From Eledone cirrhosa (Eukaryota > Mollusca > Cephalopoda > Octopoda > Eledonidae), in contig OZ024740.1 in the NCBI GenBank assembly GCA_964016885.1, positions 298,096,025-298,160,024 of the forward strand: a stretch of 64,000 nucleotides of DNA, in the 5' to 3' direction. Position numbers and translations under genes: made by a program. Below, in pieces: positions 62,311-64,000 of this stretch. Numbering within the stretch: position 1 is the first letter of the stretch; every line of letters starts with the position of its first letter. The notes under the pieces are model-generated. The model ran no database searches. It was not told where the DNA came from and saw only the letters and a list, made by a program, of their open reading frames with translations.

Positions 62311-62735
62311 AACTGCATATACACATGTACAGATACAAAGCATATACACATGCACACATACAACTCAAAACATCCACATCCACACATACAACTCAAAACA
62401 TCCACATCCACACATACAATAACATCCATATCTAGACATGCATGCATGCAAACATAATATACCTAGTTGATGTTGTGTAAATTCCAATGAGAGAGTCTTG
62501 TGCCTATGTTAGAAACCGACTCTCTCTCTATTGGGAAAAAATTTGTGAAATTGTATTACCAGAAGAACATACACATATGCGTACATACATACACACGAAT
62601 GTATGTATGTATGTATGTATGTATGTATGTATGTATGTATGTATGTATGTATGCATGCATGTATGTATGCATGTATATATGCATGCGTGTATGAATGTAT
62701 GCATGTATGTATATATGTATGTATGCTTTCTGTAT
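62310..62735 (+). repeat. LINE 3' UTR followed by (ATGT)n microsatellite
   Basis: 62310-62580 matches 1019-1320, including a local duplication of CACACATACAACTCAAAAC. It ends GGGAAAAAATTTGTGAAATT..AAGAACATACAC. The tetranucleotide tract ATGTATGTATGT with CATGCATGC interruptions runs from 62598 to 62732. Confidence 0.7.
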
Positions 62736-62907
62736 ATAGAATATATGTCAAGTAATTCAATCCTGAAGAACAAGGTTAATGCTAAAAATACAACTTTAAA
62801 AACAAGAGGGTTTTGGCGCATGTGTCTGTCTGTAAGTCTTTGTAATATATATATAGCCACGTGAGCATGTATCTGTGTGTCTGTCTGTGTGTGTGTGTAT
62901 CTGTATA

Positions 62908-63120
62908 CATGAAGGCGCGTGGCTTAGTGGTTAGGCTGTTCGAGATAAGGTCGTTAGATTGTGAGTTCAATTCCCGGTGACGCGTTTGCATTAAGCACAA
63001 CACTTTATTTCATCGTGCTCTAGTTTAATCAGCTTGCAGTAATGACATGTATCTGTTAGATACTGTGATGCGTTGAATATCCCTGAGAACTACGCTAAAA
63101 GTGTACGTGTCTAAAAATGC
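62908..63120 (+). repeat. SINE with the third type of tRNA head
   Basis: AAGGCGCGTGGCTTAGTGGT (A box), GATTGTGAGTTCAATTCCC (B box), TTAAGCACAACACTTTATTT, GTGCTCTAGTTTAATCAGC. It is related to 25685 and 39641. 62735-62880 upstream shows nothing. Confidence 0.75.
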
Positions 63121-63256
63121 CCAGCAATTCCTATGTTAATTTCACGAGCATACTGTTCTGTTGTTCAAACAACTGGAACACCCACCGTCGAAACCGACGG
63201 AGATCCAACACGGAGGGAAGCATTTTTACATGTTTGTGCGTGCATGTGTTTGTGGG

Positions 63257-63545
63257 TACTTTCGGGTCTCGAATAATAACCCCACCCCCACCCTGCGCTT
63301 ATTAATAATTTCAGATTTTCTCCACCCCCACCACCCGCGCTTATTCCAACCCCACACCTCCGTTTATCAAATTTTGCTAATCCATCTCTGGCGATAACAT
63401 TGCAAATATGTTTTAAATATATACATAGATAACATTACAAATGCTTAAATAACATTATAAATTGCTCGCAATTCGTTCAGAAGAACATTATAAATATAAT
63501 GTCTAAGCCGTGTATAAAAATATAATAATATAATTCATTGAACAA
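63257..63545 (-). mobile_element. MITE 'CTCGGGTC' family, copy f (long variant)
   Basis: ACTTTCGGGTCTCGAATAAT at one end; CGCTTATTAATAATTTCAG; CTCGCAATTCGTTCAGAAG and ATAATATAATTCATTGAA match copy c at 28581-29026 in reverse. C-rich tracts near the left end mirror the G-rich tracts of copies b and c. Confidence 0.65.
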
Positions 63546-64000
63546 AAATAATAAAGGGAAGAAAAAAGAAGAAAAAAAAAGAAAAAAAAAGGGAACGGGG
63601 CAATTTACAACCAAGTGCGATAATCGACCGCACCTCACACCCTAGAAGTTAACTATGTACATGAGGCATTTCTGGCGAAATGTTGGGTTTTTTTTTTTAA
63701 ATCGACGCAGAAAACCTAGAAAAATTGTAGTCTATAAATTGCGTTTCCTGGATTGTGAGAGTGGTGGTGTGTACGAGGACAGTGGTGCTGTTTTGCTTCT
63801 CATTTATAATATTTTTGATATTCTTGGTGTTTCTCCACACACGGGCTTCTATATCGTACAGGTGTGTGTGAATAATGCCTTACCAGTTCAGCCCCCATGA
63901 TGCTCTTGATTGCCTGCTTTGACTGCTTGTTTTACTTGTAACAATCTGCCGCACTATAATCTTGTATAAATAGGACACGCGTGCATGCCACACGTTTGAC
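63546..64000. other. Unassigned sequence with a TATA-like site
   Basis: An A-rich tract at 63545-63595. An 81-codon ORF (63655-63900) has no recognised domain. TTGTATAAATAGG at about 63962 resembles a TATA box 35 bases from the window end, so a transcription unit or LTR could continue outside. Nothing firmer can be said. Confidence 0.3.

Overview
The window looks like non-coding, repeat-dominated DNA from a cephalopod mollusc, most likely an octopus. The evidence is about thirty copies of tRNA-derived SINEs with the cephalopod signature (B box GAGTTCAAATCC, then TTTGCCTTTCATCCTT, then GGTCGATAAAATAAAGTACC), several LINE families with invertebrate-type proteins, Penelope-like elements, Helitron relics and long AT, CA and CT microsatellites. 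I see no complete host gene. One 114-base stretch at 54163-54276 has the form of an internal host exon.

Layout. 1-4.9 kb: duplicated interspersed repeats, a LINE 3' UTR relic, SINEs, a MITE, then an RTE-type LINE copy split into two halves of opposite orientation. 5.2-7.45 kb: two ~660-bp direct repeats around a 0.9-kb non-coding interior, resembling a non-autonomous LTR element. 7.6-10.8 kb: hairpins, SINEs, a Tigger-like MITE, a Helitron-like element carrying a SINE with an 18-bp target duplication, and AT/CA satellite. 11.3-12.0 kb: 3' fragment of a LINE with a restriction-like endonuclease. 13.8-17.2 kb: LINE and Helitron-helicase relics, and a hAT-type MITE with an exact 8-bp target duplication. 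17.57-20.12 kb: a Penelope-like retroelement (RT plus GIY-YIG) between ~370-bp, almost identical inverted arms. 20.8-31.0 kb: CR1-like fragment, SINEs, a GC-rich MITE family and a GGT-rich minisatellite. 31.27-38.1 kb: a giant minisatellite of ~42-bp units. 38.1-49.5 kb: AT-rich sequence with old MITEs, SINE relics and degenerate tandem repeats. 49.5-53.57 kb: an intact RTE-type LINE with a 1039-codon ORF. 53.6-57.8 kb: hairpins, the candidate exon, LINE and Penelope fragments and a possible solo LTR. 57.97-62.6 kb: a second inverted LINE copy, another restriction-like-endonuclease LINE fragment and an R2-like LINE tail. 62.6-64.0 kb: microsatellite, SINE, MITE and unassigned sequence.

How it fits together. 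The autonomous elements (RTE, CR1-like, Penelope-like, Helitron, restriction-endonuclease LINEs) are the likely source of the reverse transcriptases and transposases that moved the SINEs and MITEs. Only the LINE at 50.1 kb keeps a full reading frame. Points worth following: the Penelope copy with inverted arms and a single in-frame stop, decayed hammerhead-ribozyme-like motifs at two loci, two inversions of twin-priming form, the PHD-like finger inside the LINE ORF, and the 6.8-kb minisatellite whose minus strand has no stop in any frame.
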